From contig NZ_CP047945.1 of assembly GCF_014279795.1 (NCBI RefSeq), forward strand, positions 950,572 to 1,014,571: 64,000 nt of DNA. Direction: 5' to 3'. Made by a program: the position numbers and the translations under genes. Of the stretch, positions 32,567-40,469 are shown in pieces; within the stretch, counting starts at the first letter, position 1; each line of letters begins with the position of its first letter. This stretch comes from Synechococcus sp. PROS-7-1 (lineage in GTDB: Bacteria > Cyanobacteriota > Cyanobacteriia > PCC-6307 > Cyanobiaceae). The notes beneath the pieces are model-generated. The model had not been told where the DNA came from. It saw only the letters and a program-made list of their open reading frames with translations, and ran no database searches.

Positions 32567-33526
32567 ATGACACGTGCCTCCACGGCTTGGGCCATCTTCC
32601 AAGGTCTGCTGATTGAGGCCCTTCCCTTCCTTCTGCTGGGAGTGGCGATTGCAGGGATCGCTCGGTGGCTCGTTCCCCAGTCGGCCTGGGTTCGCCGGCT
32701 TCCGCGCAATGCCTTTCTCGCACCGATTGTGGGGGCACTGCTCGGATTCGCTCTGCCGGCCTGTGAATGCGGCAATGTGCCTGTTGCCCGGCGGCTTCTG
32801 GCCAGCGGAGCACCCCTTGGAACGGGGTTTGGATTTCTCTTCGCGGCTCCGGTTCTCAATCCGATCGTGCTGGCCAGCACCTGGGCTGCGTTTCCCGATA
32901 AAACCTGGCTGCTCTGGGCCCGGCCTCTGGGTGCATTCCTGATTGCCTTGGCGCTCAGCATGCTTCTGGGAATGCTGGGTGAATCCCAACTCCTGGAGCC
33001 GGCTCTGCTGGAGGAGAGGCGCCTCACCCAACCGCTGTCTCGGGTGGGATTGCTCGAGCGTGGTAGTGGTCTGGTGGGGGGCAGTGCATCGATCTCTGAA
33101 CGGCCCCCATCCGCTGATCGGCTTGGACCCGGTGAGTTGCTCGGCCACAGCACCCGGGAATTTCTGAGTCTTCTCACCTTGCTGGTGCTGGGCAGCGCCC
33201 TGGCGGCGGTGGTTCAAACCTGGTTGCCCCGCAGCTGGCTTCTGGCACTCGGCAGTGCGCCGACACTGTCGGTGATCGCCTTGATGCTGCTGGCCTTGGT
33301 GCTGTCGGTGTGTTCCAGTGTGGATGCCTTTCTTGCGCTGGGGTTTGCCGCCCAGGTCACCCCTGGGGCACTGCTGGCGTTTCTACTCCTCGGTCCTGTC
33401 GTTGACCTCAAACTGGCTGGACTGTTCACTGTGTTGCTCACGCCCAGGGCGATCGCTATCACCGCAGTGGCGGCGTCATTGCTGGTGTTGCTGATTGGTC
33501 AGTGGGTCAATTTTCTTCAGCTCTGA
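32567..33526 (+). CDS. DUF318/YraQ-type permease
   Basis: 319 residues with about eight membrane helices. The diagnostic first half contains LPACECGNVPVARRLL and GTGFGFLFAAPVLNPIVL, and the second half CSSVDAFLALGFAAQVTPGALLAF, two related cysteine-bearing repeats of the ArsP/YraQ permease family. Members move metal, metalloid or organo-metalloid ions; the substrate here is unknown. The TIGR03943 partner gene follows after 16 bases, the usual pairing. Confidence 0.9.
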   Translation: MTRASTAWAIFQGLLIEALPFLLLGVAIAGIARWLVPQSAWVRRLPRNAFLAPIVGALLGFALPACECGNVPVARRLLASGAPLGTGFGFLFAAPVLNPIVLASTWAAFPDKTWLLWARPLGAFLIALALSMLLGMLGESQLLEPALLEERRLTQPLSRVGLLERGSGLVGGSASISERPPSADRLGPGELLGHSTREFLSLLTLLVLGSALAAVVQTWLPRSWLLALGSAPTLSVIALMLLALVLSVCSSVDAFLALGFAAQVTPGALLAFLLLGPVVDLKLAGLFTVLLTPRAIAITAVAASLLVLLIGQWVNFLQL

Positions 33527-33542
33527 GTTGCTCACTGAATTG

Positions 33543-34232
33543 ATGTCTCTGCTGCAACGCCTGCGCCGATCCCCCTGGTTGATGCCTCTGGCCTTGGGGC
33601 TGTGGGGCTGGCTGTTGCTCTGGAGCAGTGCGTCTGGACGTTTGGATCTGCTTCTCAATGCGGCCTTTCACCCTGTGGTGACGGCAGCCGGGGGTGTTCT
33701 GCTGCTGCTGGCGTTGATCCAGTTGCGTAGGGCCCGAACCCGTCCGGTTGGACCACTTCCGCTGGGCGTGTTGTTCTCGCTGGGCGTGGCCCTGCTGATG
33801 CTGGCCTTCCCCCCGGCTCCCTCCTTCAGTGATCTGGCAGCCAACCGTCAGGACAGTCTCCCTGAGGCTCCCCAGCTCAGTTTTTTCCTCCCCCCCGAGC
33901 AGCGCACACTGACGGAATGGGTGCGCTTGCTGCGCAGTCAGCCTGATCCGGATCTGCATGCTGGAGATCCGTTGCGGATCAGTGGTTTCGTTCTGGCGCG
34001 GCCTGGGGAGCCTGCGCAGCTGGCCCGTCTCACCGTGCGTTGCTGTCTGGCCGATGCAACGCCCGCCGGTTTGCCTGTGGACTGGCCTGAGGGAACGGAT
34101 CCAAAGCCGGATCAATGGCTGGAGATCGAGGGAACGATGACGGTGCAGGACCGAAACGGCGTGCCGACGAATGTGGTGAAACCCAAGGGCATCAAGGCGA
34201 TTCCCCGGCCGGAGCGCCCTCTGGAACCATGA
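33543..34232 (+). CDS. TIGR03943/DUF1980 family partner of the permease
   Basis: 229 residues. N-terminal membrane helices (WLMPLALGLWGWLLLWSSAS and another two), then a soluble domain with LTEWVRLLRSQPDPDLHAGD and ARLTVRCCLADATPAGLPV, the Cys-Cys signature of this family. It is usually encoded next to a DUF318 permease and thought to be its accessory subunit. The stop overlaps the next start by 4 bases, so it is translationally coupled. Confidence 0.9.
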   Translation: MSLLQRLRRSPWLMPLALGLWGWLLLWSSASGRLDLLLNAAFHPVVTAAGGVLLLLALIQLRRARTRPVGPLPLGVLFSLGVALLMLAFPPAPSFSDLAANRQDSLPEAPQLSFFLPPEQRTLTEWVRLLRSQPDPDLHAGDPLRISGFVLARPGEPAQLARLTVRCCLADATPAGLPVDWPEGTDPKPDQWLEIEGTMTVQDRNGVPTNVVKPKGIKAIPRPERPLEP

Positions 34233-35608
34233 CAGGCCGATTCTCTGGATCCAAGGGGCACTGGCTTGCGGCCAGTCTGACGTTGCTGGCCGGGGTGGCG
34301 CTGCTGCAGCAACAGCTGCTGGCGCGGCGGCCGCCCCGTTTGCTGGCGGTGGCGGTACAGCCGATCCGCTCCGGTGCTGCCGCTCTGGATGTGACCTTCA
34401 GCCGACCGATGGATCGCGCCACGGTGGCCGATAGCCCTCTCGTGCCCGAGTCCCCCCATCGCTGGCTCGGCCGGCAGACCCGGATGCGGCTGCTTCTGGA
34501 GTCCGGCGACCCTGTTTCAGGTCCTCTGCAGTTGGATCTTCGTGGCCAGGACCTGCGCCGCCTGCCGATGAAGCCGCAATCGTTGTGGTGGGATCCCAGG
34601 CCCTTTCTGCTTGCTGTGGCACCCGGGGACGACGGCGAGCGCTTGCTGATGCGGCTCCGTGATGGCCGCTGGCGTTCCTTGATGCCGGCGCAGCAACGCA
34701 TTCTCCAGGTGGAGCCCCTCGGTGACGGACGGGGTGTGGCCGTGGTGGGCGATGACGCCGAGACCACCCAGCAGGTGTTGTTTCGCCGGATCGATCAGCG
34801 CTCTCTCAGCGCCGTGCCATCAGGGCTGGGCGACCCTGACCTGGGCCCGCTGGAGACCCTGGAATCGGGTTCACTGCTGTTCGTGCATCTCAGCGCCAAT
34901 CAGCGCGGTGATCTCTTGATTCAGCTCGGGGGATTTGAACCCGGGAGTGACCGGATCTGGATCCTTGAGCAAGGCTCGGAACGTCGTCGCCTTGCGCTTG
35001 AGGCCAGCGGTGCCCTGCGCTTGCTCCCTGACGGCACGGGGCTGGTGCTTCCCTCGTTCGAGGGGCTTGAATTGTTGCCTCTGGAGTCCAAGCAAGGAGC
35101 CGCCTCACGGCAGACGCTGCCTGGCAGCCGTGAGGTGAAAGCGTTCTGTTCTGGGTCTGGTCGTGCGCTCCTGGTTCGGCACTGGCCCGACTATCGCCGT
35201 TCGGTTGAGTTGGTGATTCCCGGGCGTCCACCACGCCAGGTGTGGATCGGTGAGGCCGGTGTGATGGCTGCCGCCTGCGATAACGGTGGCGAGCGGTTGT
35301 GGCTCGTGCTTCGTGAGGCGGGACAGCAGGCCCGAGATCGGCTTCTGCTGCTCGATGCCGAAGGCCGCACGCTTCTGAATCGATCCCTCGACGAATGGCG
35401 CCTCAGCTCCGGAGCTGAACTCGACTTTGATCCGGTGAGCGATCAATTGCTCACGGTGCTGCGCCGCCCAGGGGACGATGATGCCGGGCGGGTGGCCTTA
35501 ATTAGCGGACGCACGTTGGATCTGACCGTTCTGGACCAGCCTGCGGTGCTGGCCCGTTGGCTCCCTGCCGGTGGGGCCTGGGCTGGCAGATCCAGAGGGT
35601 CTCGATAG
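34229..35608 (+). CDS. Membrane-anchored beta-rich protein of the zinc block
   Basis: 459 residues. Short cytosolic end, one helix (WLAASLTLLAGVALLQQQLL), then a periplasmic part. It opens with an Ig-like segment (LDVTFSRPMDRATV, the Big_5-type signature) and continues as a series of short beta repeats with W or L at regular spacing, probably a propeller. No known enzyme motif. Coupled to the TIGR03943 gene upstream; znuC begins 27 bases downstream, beyond a Zur-like site. A partner of the permease or a metal-delivery scaffold is inference. Confidence 0.75.
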   Translation: MTGRFSGSKGHWLAASLTLLAGVALLQQQLLARRPPRLLAVAVQPIRSGAAALDVTFSRPMDRATVADSPLVPESPHRWLGRQTRMRLLLESGDPVSGPLQLDLRGQDLRRLPMKPQSLWWDPRPFLLAVAPGDDGERLLMRLRDGRWRSLMPAQQRILQVEPLGDGRGVAVVGDDAETTQQVLFRRIDQRSLSAVPSGLGDPDLGPLETLESGSLLFVHLSANQRGDLLIQLGGFEPGSDRIWILEQGSERRRLALEASGALRLLPDGTGLVLPSFEGLELLPLESKQGAASRQTLPGSREVKAFCSGSGRALLVRHWPDYRRSVELVIPGRPPRQVWIGEAGVMAAACDNGGERLWLVLREAGQQARDRLLLLDAEGRTLLNRSLDEWRLSSGAELDFDPVSDQLLTVLRRPGDDDAGRVALISGRTLDLTVLDQPAVLARWLPAGGAWAGRSRGSR

Positions 35609-35614
35609 GTTGAG

Positions 35615-35629
35615 TGGGAATCGTTCTCA
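35615..35629 (+). promoter_or_regulatory. Zur-box-like palindrome before znuC
   Basis: TGGGAATCGTTCTCA; its reverse complement TGAGAACGATTCCCA is close to the sites at 13609 and 37136. It ends six bases before the znuC start, so binding would block initiation. Confidence 0.75.
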
Positions 35630-35635
35630 TGATGG

Positions 35636-36337
35636 ATGGGGGGTGCTCCCCTGGTTGCCGACGCGGTGTCGGCTGCTTTTGACAATCGCGTCGTTCTTCA
35701 AGACGTGTCTCTGACACTCCAGCCAGGCACGCTCACGGCCTTGGTTGGCGCGAATGGTGCCGGGAAATCCACCCTCCTGCATCTGTTGCAGGGGCAGCTC
35801 TCCCCCACGATCGGCCGGGTGCTCTGCGATGGCGTTCCCGTGCAGATGTGCCGCGATCAAGTGGTGCTCATGCCCCAGCGCGGACGGATTGACTGGTCGT
35901 TTCCGATCACGGTGCGGGAGTTCGTGGATCTCGGATCGGTGCGATCCAGGTCTTATGGCTGTTGTGACAGAGATGCAGCACTGCAACGGGTCGGTCTGAC
36001 AGCCCTAGCCGGTCGTCGCCTGGATGCCCTGTCCGGAGGCCAGCAGCAGAGAGCTCTGCTGGCGCGTGCGATCGTGCAGCCGTCTCGCGTGCTGCTGCTC
36101 GATGAACCCTGTGCCGCCATTGATCCCCCCTCGCGGGCGCAGTTGCTTCAGCTGATGCGGCAGCTGGCCGATGCAGGCCAGACCTTGCTGGTGAGCAGTC
36201 ACGACTGGGGCTCGGCCCTCGATCAGTACGACCGTGTGATCGTGCTCGACGGACGCGTGCTGGCCGACGGATCGCCTGATCAGATTCGGCATCGGCTTGG
36301 CGATCAACTCGATCCGGGAGCCCACTGCCATGACTGA
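35636..36337 (+). CDS. znuC: Zinc ABC transporter ATPase
   Basis: 233 residues from ATG 35636; nearby ATGs at 35629 and 35632 are out of frame. Walker A GANGAGKST, Q-loop LMPQRGRIDWSFPITV, signature LSGGQQQRALLARAIVQ, Walker B VLLLDEPC. Cluster A-I ATPase. Zinc is inferred from the Zur-like operators and the ZnuA-type binding protein downstream. Overlaps znuB by 8 bases. Confidence 0.92.
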   Translation: MGGAPLVADAVSAAFDNRVVLQDVSLTLQPGTLTALVGANGAGKSTLLHLLQGQLSPTIGRVLCDGVPVQMCRDQVVLMPQRGRIDWSFPITVREFVDLGSVRSRSYGCCDRDAALQRVGLTALAGRRLDALSGGQQQRALLARAIVQPSRVLLLDEPCAAIDPPSRAQLLQLMRQLADAGQTLLVSSHDWGSALDQYDRVIVLDGRVLADGSPDQIRHRLGDQLDPGAHCHD

Positions 36338-37115
36338 GATCGATCTCTGGCTTGTTCCCCTGTTGATGGCCCTGCTGGTCGGCGTGCTCTGTCCGGTGAC
36401 CGGCACCCTGTTGGTGACGCAGAGGCGGGTGTTGCAGGCGAATCTCATCTCCCATGCCGTTCTGCCTGGCGTTGCTGTGGCCGTGGCGTTCGGCTTGGAT
36501 CCTGCGATCGGTGGAGTGCTGAGCGGTCTGCTGGGATCCCTACTGGCGGAACGCTTGCAGCGGGGTCAGTCGGCTGGCCAGGAAGCGGTGATCAACACCG
36601 TGCTGGCTGGATTTCTCGGGCTGGGCGTGCTGCTGATTCCCCTACTCAATCTGCGCCTGGATCTGGAGGGCTTGCTGTTCGGCGATCTCCTGATCGTGGA
36701 CTGGTCGGATCTGACCCGGGTGCTGGTGGCGACCGCGGCCATGGGGTTGCTGTTGCTGACGCGCTACCGCCAGCTCGTGTTTCTCGGGGTGGATCCTGAA
36801 GGTGCGCAAGCCTCTGGTTTACCGGTGCGCAGTTTGCAATTGATGCAGGCTCTGGTGACCTCGATGGTGATTGTCAGTGCGATGGCGGCTGTCGGAGTGA
36901 TCCTGGTGATTGGTCTTCTCTGCGCACCAGTGCTGCCCGGCTTGCGTCGGGTGGGCAGTCTGAGAGCGGCGATGGTGCAGTCCGCTTGCATGGGACTGGC
37001 CGTCAGTGCCATCGGTTTTTTGCTGGCGGTGCCCCTGAACCTGCCTCCCGGTCCCCTGATCGGGGTGGTGTGCATGGCGCTTCTATGCCTGCCGAGGCTG
37101 AAGTTGGCCGGGTAG
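36330..37115 (+). CDS. znuB: Zinc ABC transporter permease
   Basis: 261 residues from ATG 36330. ABC-3 permease with VTQRRVLQANLISHAVLPGV and GVILVIGLLCAPVLPGLRR. About eight helices. Works with ZnuC. The start is inside the end of znuC, so translation is coupled. Confidence 0.92.
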   Translation: MTEIDLWLVPLLMALLVGVLCPVTGTLLVTQRRVLQANLISHAVLPGVAVAVAFGLDPAIGGVLSGLLGSLLAERLQRGQSAGQEAVINTVLAGFLGLGVLLIPLLNLRLDLEGLLFGDLLIVDWSDLTRVLVATAAMGLLLLTRYRQLVFLGVDPEGAQASGLPVRSLQLMQALVTSMVIVSAMAAVGVILVIGLLCAPVLPGLRRVGSLRAAMVQSACMGLAVSAIGFLLAVPLNLPPGPLIGVVCMALLCLPRLKLAG

Positions 37116-37135
37116 CCCATTTCTGGACAAGCGAA

Positions 37136-37150
37136 TGAGAATGATTATCA
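37136..37150 (+). promoter_or_regulatory. Zur box before znuA
   Basis: TGAGAATGATTATCA, the best match in the window to the Zur consensus TGATAATNATTATCA (one mismatch). It lies between znuB and znuA, so znuA has its own zinc-repressed promoter in addition to any read-through. Confidence 0.88.
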
Positions 37151-37175
37151 TTTTGGTATCGCGTTTCCATGCGTC

Positions 37176-38069
37176 TTGTTCGTCCCTCTTCTTCCGTCGG
37201 CCTCAGGGGTCCTGATTGCTGCTGCCGCTTCGGTGCCCACCGTGGTTGCTGCGGATGGAGTGCTCTGTGACATCACCAAAACGCTGGTGGCTGATCAGGC
37301 CAAGGTGGTCTGTTTGATTCCTGCCGGCGCCGATTCCCACACCCTGGCGTTGCGTCCTGCCGATCGCACCAATCTCAGCAAGGCCAATCTGGTGCTTGTG
37401 AATGGCTACAACCTCACGCCAGCGCTGAATGGCGTCAAAGCAGGTGGCCCTGTGGTGTCGATCGGTGAGATCGCTGTACCGAAGAACCCGGTCAAGGATC
37501 CGCACATTTGGCACGACTCATCCAATGCGGCGGCCATGGTCAACACCACAGCCTCAAAGTTGAAGCCGCTGTTTCAGGGTCAGCAAGACACGGCCATCAA
37601 TCGCAGGCGGTTATCGATGGACTCTGTGTTGAAAGCCTTGGGAACCTGGACTGGAGCTCAGATCCGCACTGTTCCAAAAGCGCAGCGCGTTCTGGTGACT
37701 GGCCATCGCGGCTTTTCGTTTCTGGCCAGGCGCTATGGAATCCGTGAACTTCCGGTGATTGACGAGTACGCCACCGGTGGCCGGATGCGTCCTTCCAGCC
37801 TGCGTGCCATCAGCAAGGCCATCAAGGCTTCCGGCACCAAGGTGATCTTCCCCGACGCGTTACCTCCTTCGAAGACGATGCGCCGGATCAGTCGCTCCAG
37901 CGGTGTGCCTTTGGCCAAGCGACCGTTGTTCGGCGATGGTCAGGCACCTGGACAAAGCCTGATTCAGACAGCCACCGGCAATGTGTGCAATTTCGTGGTG
38001 TCTCAAGGAGGGACGTGCGATCAGAAGGCGGCTGATCAGCTGCAGAAGCGCTGGGCTGCGATCAATTGA
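37176..38069 (+). CDS. znuA: Zinc ABC transporter substrate-binding protein
   Basis: 297 residues from TTG 37176. The only nearby ATG (37169) is in another frame; removing one base at about 37178 would join it to this frame and give a complete signal peptide, so a frameshift or a rare TTG start must be assumed. The hydrophobic signal ends near VVAADG. Metal-site elements: GADSHTLALRP, PHIWHDSSNA and VTGHRGFSFLARRYGI, with His where the Mn protein has Glu. A C-terminal Cys pair (VCNF, GTCDQ) may form a disulphide. No His-rich loop; the His-rich protein downstream may supply that role. Confidence 0.88.
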   Translation: MFVPLLPSASGVLIAAAASVPTVVAADGVLCDITKTLVADQAKVVCLIPAGADSHTLALRPADRTNLSKANLVLVNGYNLTPALNGVKAGGPVVSIGEIAVPKNPVKDPHIWHDSSNAAAMVNTTASKLKPLFQGQQDTAINRRRLSMDSVLKALGTWTGAQIRTVPKAQRVLVTGHRGFSFLARRYGIRELPVIDEYATGGRMRPSSLRAISKAIKASGTKVIFPDALPPSKTMRRISRSSGVPLAKRPLFGDGQAPGQSLIQTATGNVCNFVVSQGGTCDQKAADQLQKRWAAIN

Positions 38070-38140
38070 TCGTGTTCATCTTTGATCCTTTTTTATCACT
38101 CTCTTTTTCAGTTCTCTTTCCCATTTCTCTTCGTCCCCCA

Positions 38141-39283
38141 ATGGCTCGCTTTCGCTCCGTTGCACTCAACACCATCTCAACCCTTGCTCTGTTGATGGCT
38201 GGCGATGCTGCCGTTCGCGGTGCACAGGCCCATGGCGGTCATGGAGGCGATGGTGAAGATCTGCCTGCTGGTGAATTCCGCACCATTCCGATCATCACGA
38301 TCGAAGGCCACGGTGGATTTGAGAACAATCTGGATGGCCGCCCTCAGCACTACGCGATTGATGGCCAGTTCGGGGTTGTTCTGGAATGGGGTCTTCCCAA
38401 TAACGGCAGCTTCGCGATCGAAGCCTCCATGGGCCCATCGTTGGTGTGGGGTGAAGCTGAACACTTCTACGGCCGTGTTCACGTTGAACAGGGCCACGAT
38501 GATCATGGGGATGAGGATCATGGCGATGATGACCATGGCGACCACGCCGAGGGTCACCATGACGAGGATCATGGCGATGATGACCATGGCGACCACGCCG
38601 AGGGTCACCATGAGAAGGATCATGGCGATGATGACCATGGCGACCACGCCGAGGGCCACCATGAGGAGGATCATCACGATGATGATCATTCCGATCATGC
38701 CCACCATGGGCATGCCCATGGTTCAGGTGCGCCATTCCGCCGGACGGATATCAAGGGATATCTGGAGGCCCGCTATCAACCGAACGAACGTCTTGCGTTC
38801 TCTGTGGCTTGGATGCCCTACTACGTCACTGGAGATGAGGGTGAGGATTTTGGTACTGGCCTGAAAAATGAAGTGGGTGCTCAGGTGATTTATGCCTTTG
38901 GCGATGGCGATGTGAATTTCGCTCTTGGTGATGGTCTGGAAGACATGGTTGACGGAATCTTTGTTTCCGTTGAAAACCGCACAGGATGGGAAAGCGACGG
39001 CACCTTTATCGGTAATTACACCGACCCCTGGCTCGGCTTCGGCTTCAATGTCGACCTCCTCAATATCACTCTGTCTGGCGGTCCACGTTTCTACACTCCA
39101 GGCAGTTACTCAGGCCTGTCTCAACGGACGGACTGGGGCGGTGAGATCGAACTGGAATACCCAGTGGCTGAGAATGTGGTGTTGTTTGCCCATTGGGAAC
39201 CTGTTTACAGCACCGAAGGTGGGAATGGCTGGGGAGTGGGATTCCAGCACCACGTGGGCACTGGACTGACGCTTAGTTTCTGA
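38141..39283 (+). CDS. His/Asp-rich outer-membrane barrel, probable zinc-capture protein
   Basis: 380 residues from ATG 38141; the frame is open to 38066. A signal peptide precedes an N-terminal HGGHGGDGED. Strands start at FRTIPIITIEGHG. Residues ~117-195 form a surface-loop-like insert made of Asp-His-Gly-Asp units, including three 17-residue repeats. The rest is amphipathic beta strands ending in LTLSF, the C-terminal Phe signal of outer-membrane barrels. Placed just after znuA, it would concentrate Zn at the cell surface or pass it inward. No plug domain, so it is not TonB-dependent. Confidence 0.82.
   Translation: MARFRSVALNTISTLALLMAGDAAVRGAQAHGGHGGDGEDLPAGEFRTIPIITIEGHGGFENNLDGRPQHYAIDGQFGVVLEWGLPNNGSFAIEASMGPSLVWGEAEHFYGRVHVEQGHDDHGDEDHGDDDHGDHAEGHHDEDHGDDDHGDHAEGHHEKDHGDDDHGDHAEGHHEEDHHDDDHSDHAHHGHAHGSGAPFRRTDIKGYLEARYQPNERLAFSVAWMPYYVTGDEGEDFGTGLKNEVGAQVIYAFGDGDVNFALGDGLEDMVDGIFVSVENRTGWESDGTFIGNYTDPWLGFGFNVDLLNITLSGGPRFYTPGSYSGLSQRTDWGGEIELEYPVAENVVLFAHWEPVYSTEGGNGWGVGFQHHVGTGLTLSF
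38516..38668 (+). repeat. Three 51-bp tandem repeats encoding a His/Asp metal-binding unit
   Basis: Units at 38516-38566, 38567-38617 and 38618-38668, nearly identical in DNA, each encoding a 17-residue DHGDDDHGDHAEGHHDE-type block. Recent expansion is likely, and copy number should differ between strains. Confidence 0.92.
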
Positions 39284-39304
39284 TTCTGGTTGAATCAGAT
39301 CAAT

Positions 39305-39331
39305 AAAAAAGGCCGACATTTTGATGTCGGC
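39305..39331 (-). terminator. Terminator of the hupE transcript
   Basis: Ten-base stem GGCCGACATC... with complement, followed by TTTTTT on the minus strand, 46 bases after the hupE stop. The plus-strand side has no T-run. Confidence 0.85.
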
Positions 39332-39376
39332 CGGAAAGAGATCAGTACTTCAAACTTCCGCTCGCTGAGTCGAGAT

Positions 39377-40012
39377 TCAGTCGATCAAGGCAACCCAGGC
39401 AAAAGCCAGGCCAATGCCCATCCAGATGCCAGCACTGAGACGGCGGCCTTGCTCCCCCAGCTTGGCAACAACGCCCTTGGAGCATGCCGTGACCAGCAGC
39501 AGTAATGCCCCTTGACCGATCAGCAGGCCGAGGAAATAGGTGGCAAGAGGTGTGGGCTCGGCTCCCACGATCGTGCTGCCCAGCAGAAATCCATGCAGAC
39601 CGATCAGTGGCAGCAGCCACTGCGCCGGCAACAGGGTGAGCGCGATGAGCCCTTCGGCAACCAGAGACAGGGACACCAGTGCCTCGGCCCAAGGTGCGAT
39701 GGCCTCGGAGAGAGGAATGAACTGCGACAGGGCGCTTCCCCCGAGACCCACGGCGAGGAGGGGAATCACCCAGGCCATCGGGCGGCGCAGGCCGATGAAG
39801 GCAATCGCCAGGAGGAACAGGAGATGATCAGGGCCAAGAAGCGGATGGCCGATTCCGCTCAGCAGTCCCTGCCAGGCCGTCAAGCCAGTGCTGTCACCCA
39901 TGCCGAAGGGATGGTGGGCGTTGGCTGGTGCCGCAAGCGAAACACTGAGCAGCAAGGGGGCTGCCACCAGGCCTGCCCTGCGCACAGCTGCTCCAGGAGT
40001 GGAAAAAGTCAA
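39377..40012 (-). CDS. hupE: HupE/UreJ-type cobalt/nickel transporter
   Basis: 211 residues. A signal-like N-terminus is followed by HHPFGMGD, the metal-entry motif of the family, and by HPLLGPDHLLFLLAIAF in the first helix pair. Five or six helices. HupE-type proteins move Ni(II) or Co(II). The cobalamin riboswitch just upstream points to cobalt for B12 synthesis, as described for other cyanobacteria. Confidence 0.93.
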   Translation of the reverse strand: MTFSTPGAAVRRAGLVAAPLLLSVSLAAPANAHHPFGMGDSTGLTAWQGLLSGIGHPLLGPDHLLFLLAIAFIGLRRPMAWVIPLLAVGLGGSALSQFIPLSEAIAPWAEALVSLSLVAEGLIALTLLPAQWLLPLIGLHGFLLGSTIVGAEPTPLATYFLGLLIGQGALLLLVTACSKGVVAKLGEQGRRLSAGIWMGIGLAFAWVALID

Positions 40013-40038
40013 GGTCGATCCTCGTCGTGAAATGGCCT

Positions 40039-40168
40039 GGCGGGCGTTCTGACTGACTTCGCGTGGGGCGAAGCTTCACAGCTGCGGGACAGCGACGGAT
40101 TTGCACCGTTCTTTCCCCGTTTCCATCAGCGGCTGTTCCCCGCTGAAACCAGCAAACCAAGTTACCTC
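40039..40168 (-). promoter_or_regulatory. Cobalamin riboswitch
   Basis: On the minus strand, the conserved core reads CGGTGCAAATCCGTCGCTGT followed by CCCGCAGCTGTGAAGC, preceded by GGGGAAAGAA and a GGTTTGCTGG element upstream, and closed by AAGTCAGTCAGAACGCCCGCC-like sequence. These are the signature blocks of the B12 riboswitch. It ends ~27 bases before the hupE start, so adenosylcobalamin binding should hide the ribosome site or stop transcription. Confidence 0.93.
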
Positions 40169-40173
40169 TTATC

Positions 40174-40368
40174 TCAAATCCGTACTTTCCCGACCTCCGC
40201 TCTCAAAGGTGCCCGTCCTGTTCCCACAAGGATGGGTTGGCGGGTGTAGATCTCAACCCTGATCCCATGGCGGGCAATGCTGATCAAGGCTCGGCTCACA
40301 GCCAGTGCGATCAGAACTGAGGCACCAGGCCAGCGCCAGGCCACCAGGAGGTTGATCAGGTCCGCCAT
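40174..40368 (-). CDS. Small membrane protein
   Basis: 64 residues from ATG 40368. One helix (WPGASVLIALAVSRALISIA) and a basic tail. The stop is six bases before the riboswitch start. It may share a promoter region with hupE. Family not recognised. Confidence 0.45.
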   Translation of the reverse strand: MADLINLLVAWRWPGASVLIALAVSRALISIARHGIRVEIYTRQPILVGTGRAPLRAEVGKVRI

Positions 40369-40469
40369 GGGGCATTCACATCTTGTCCTCACTTAGCAAG
40401 GGCACGATCGAATCAAAGGGTGACAGCTGAGCGGCAAGCGGGCAGCATGGGGCACTCACGCTGAAACGC

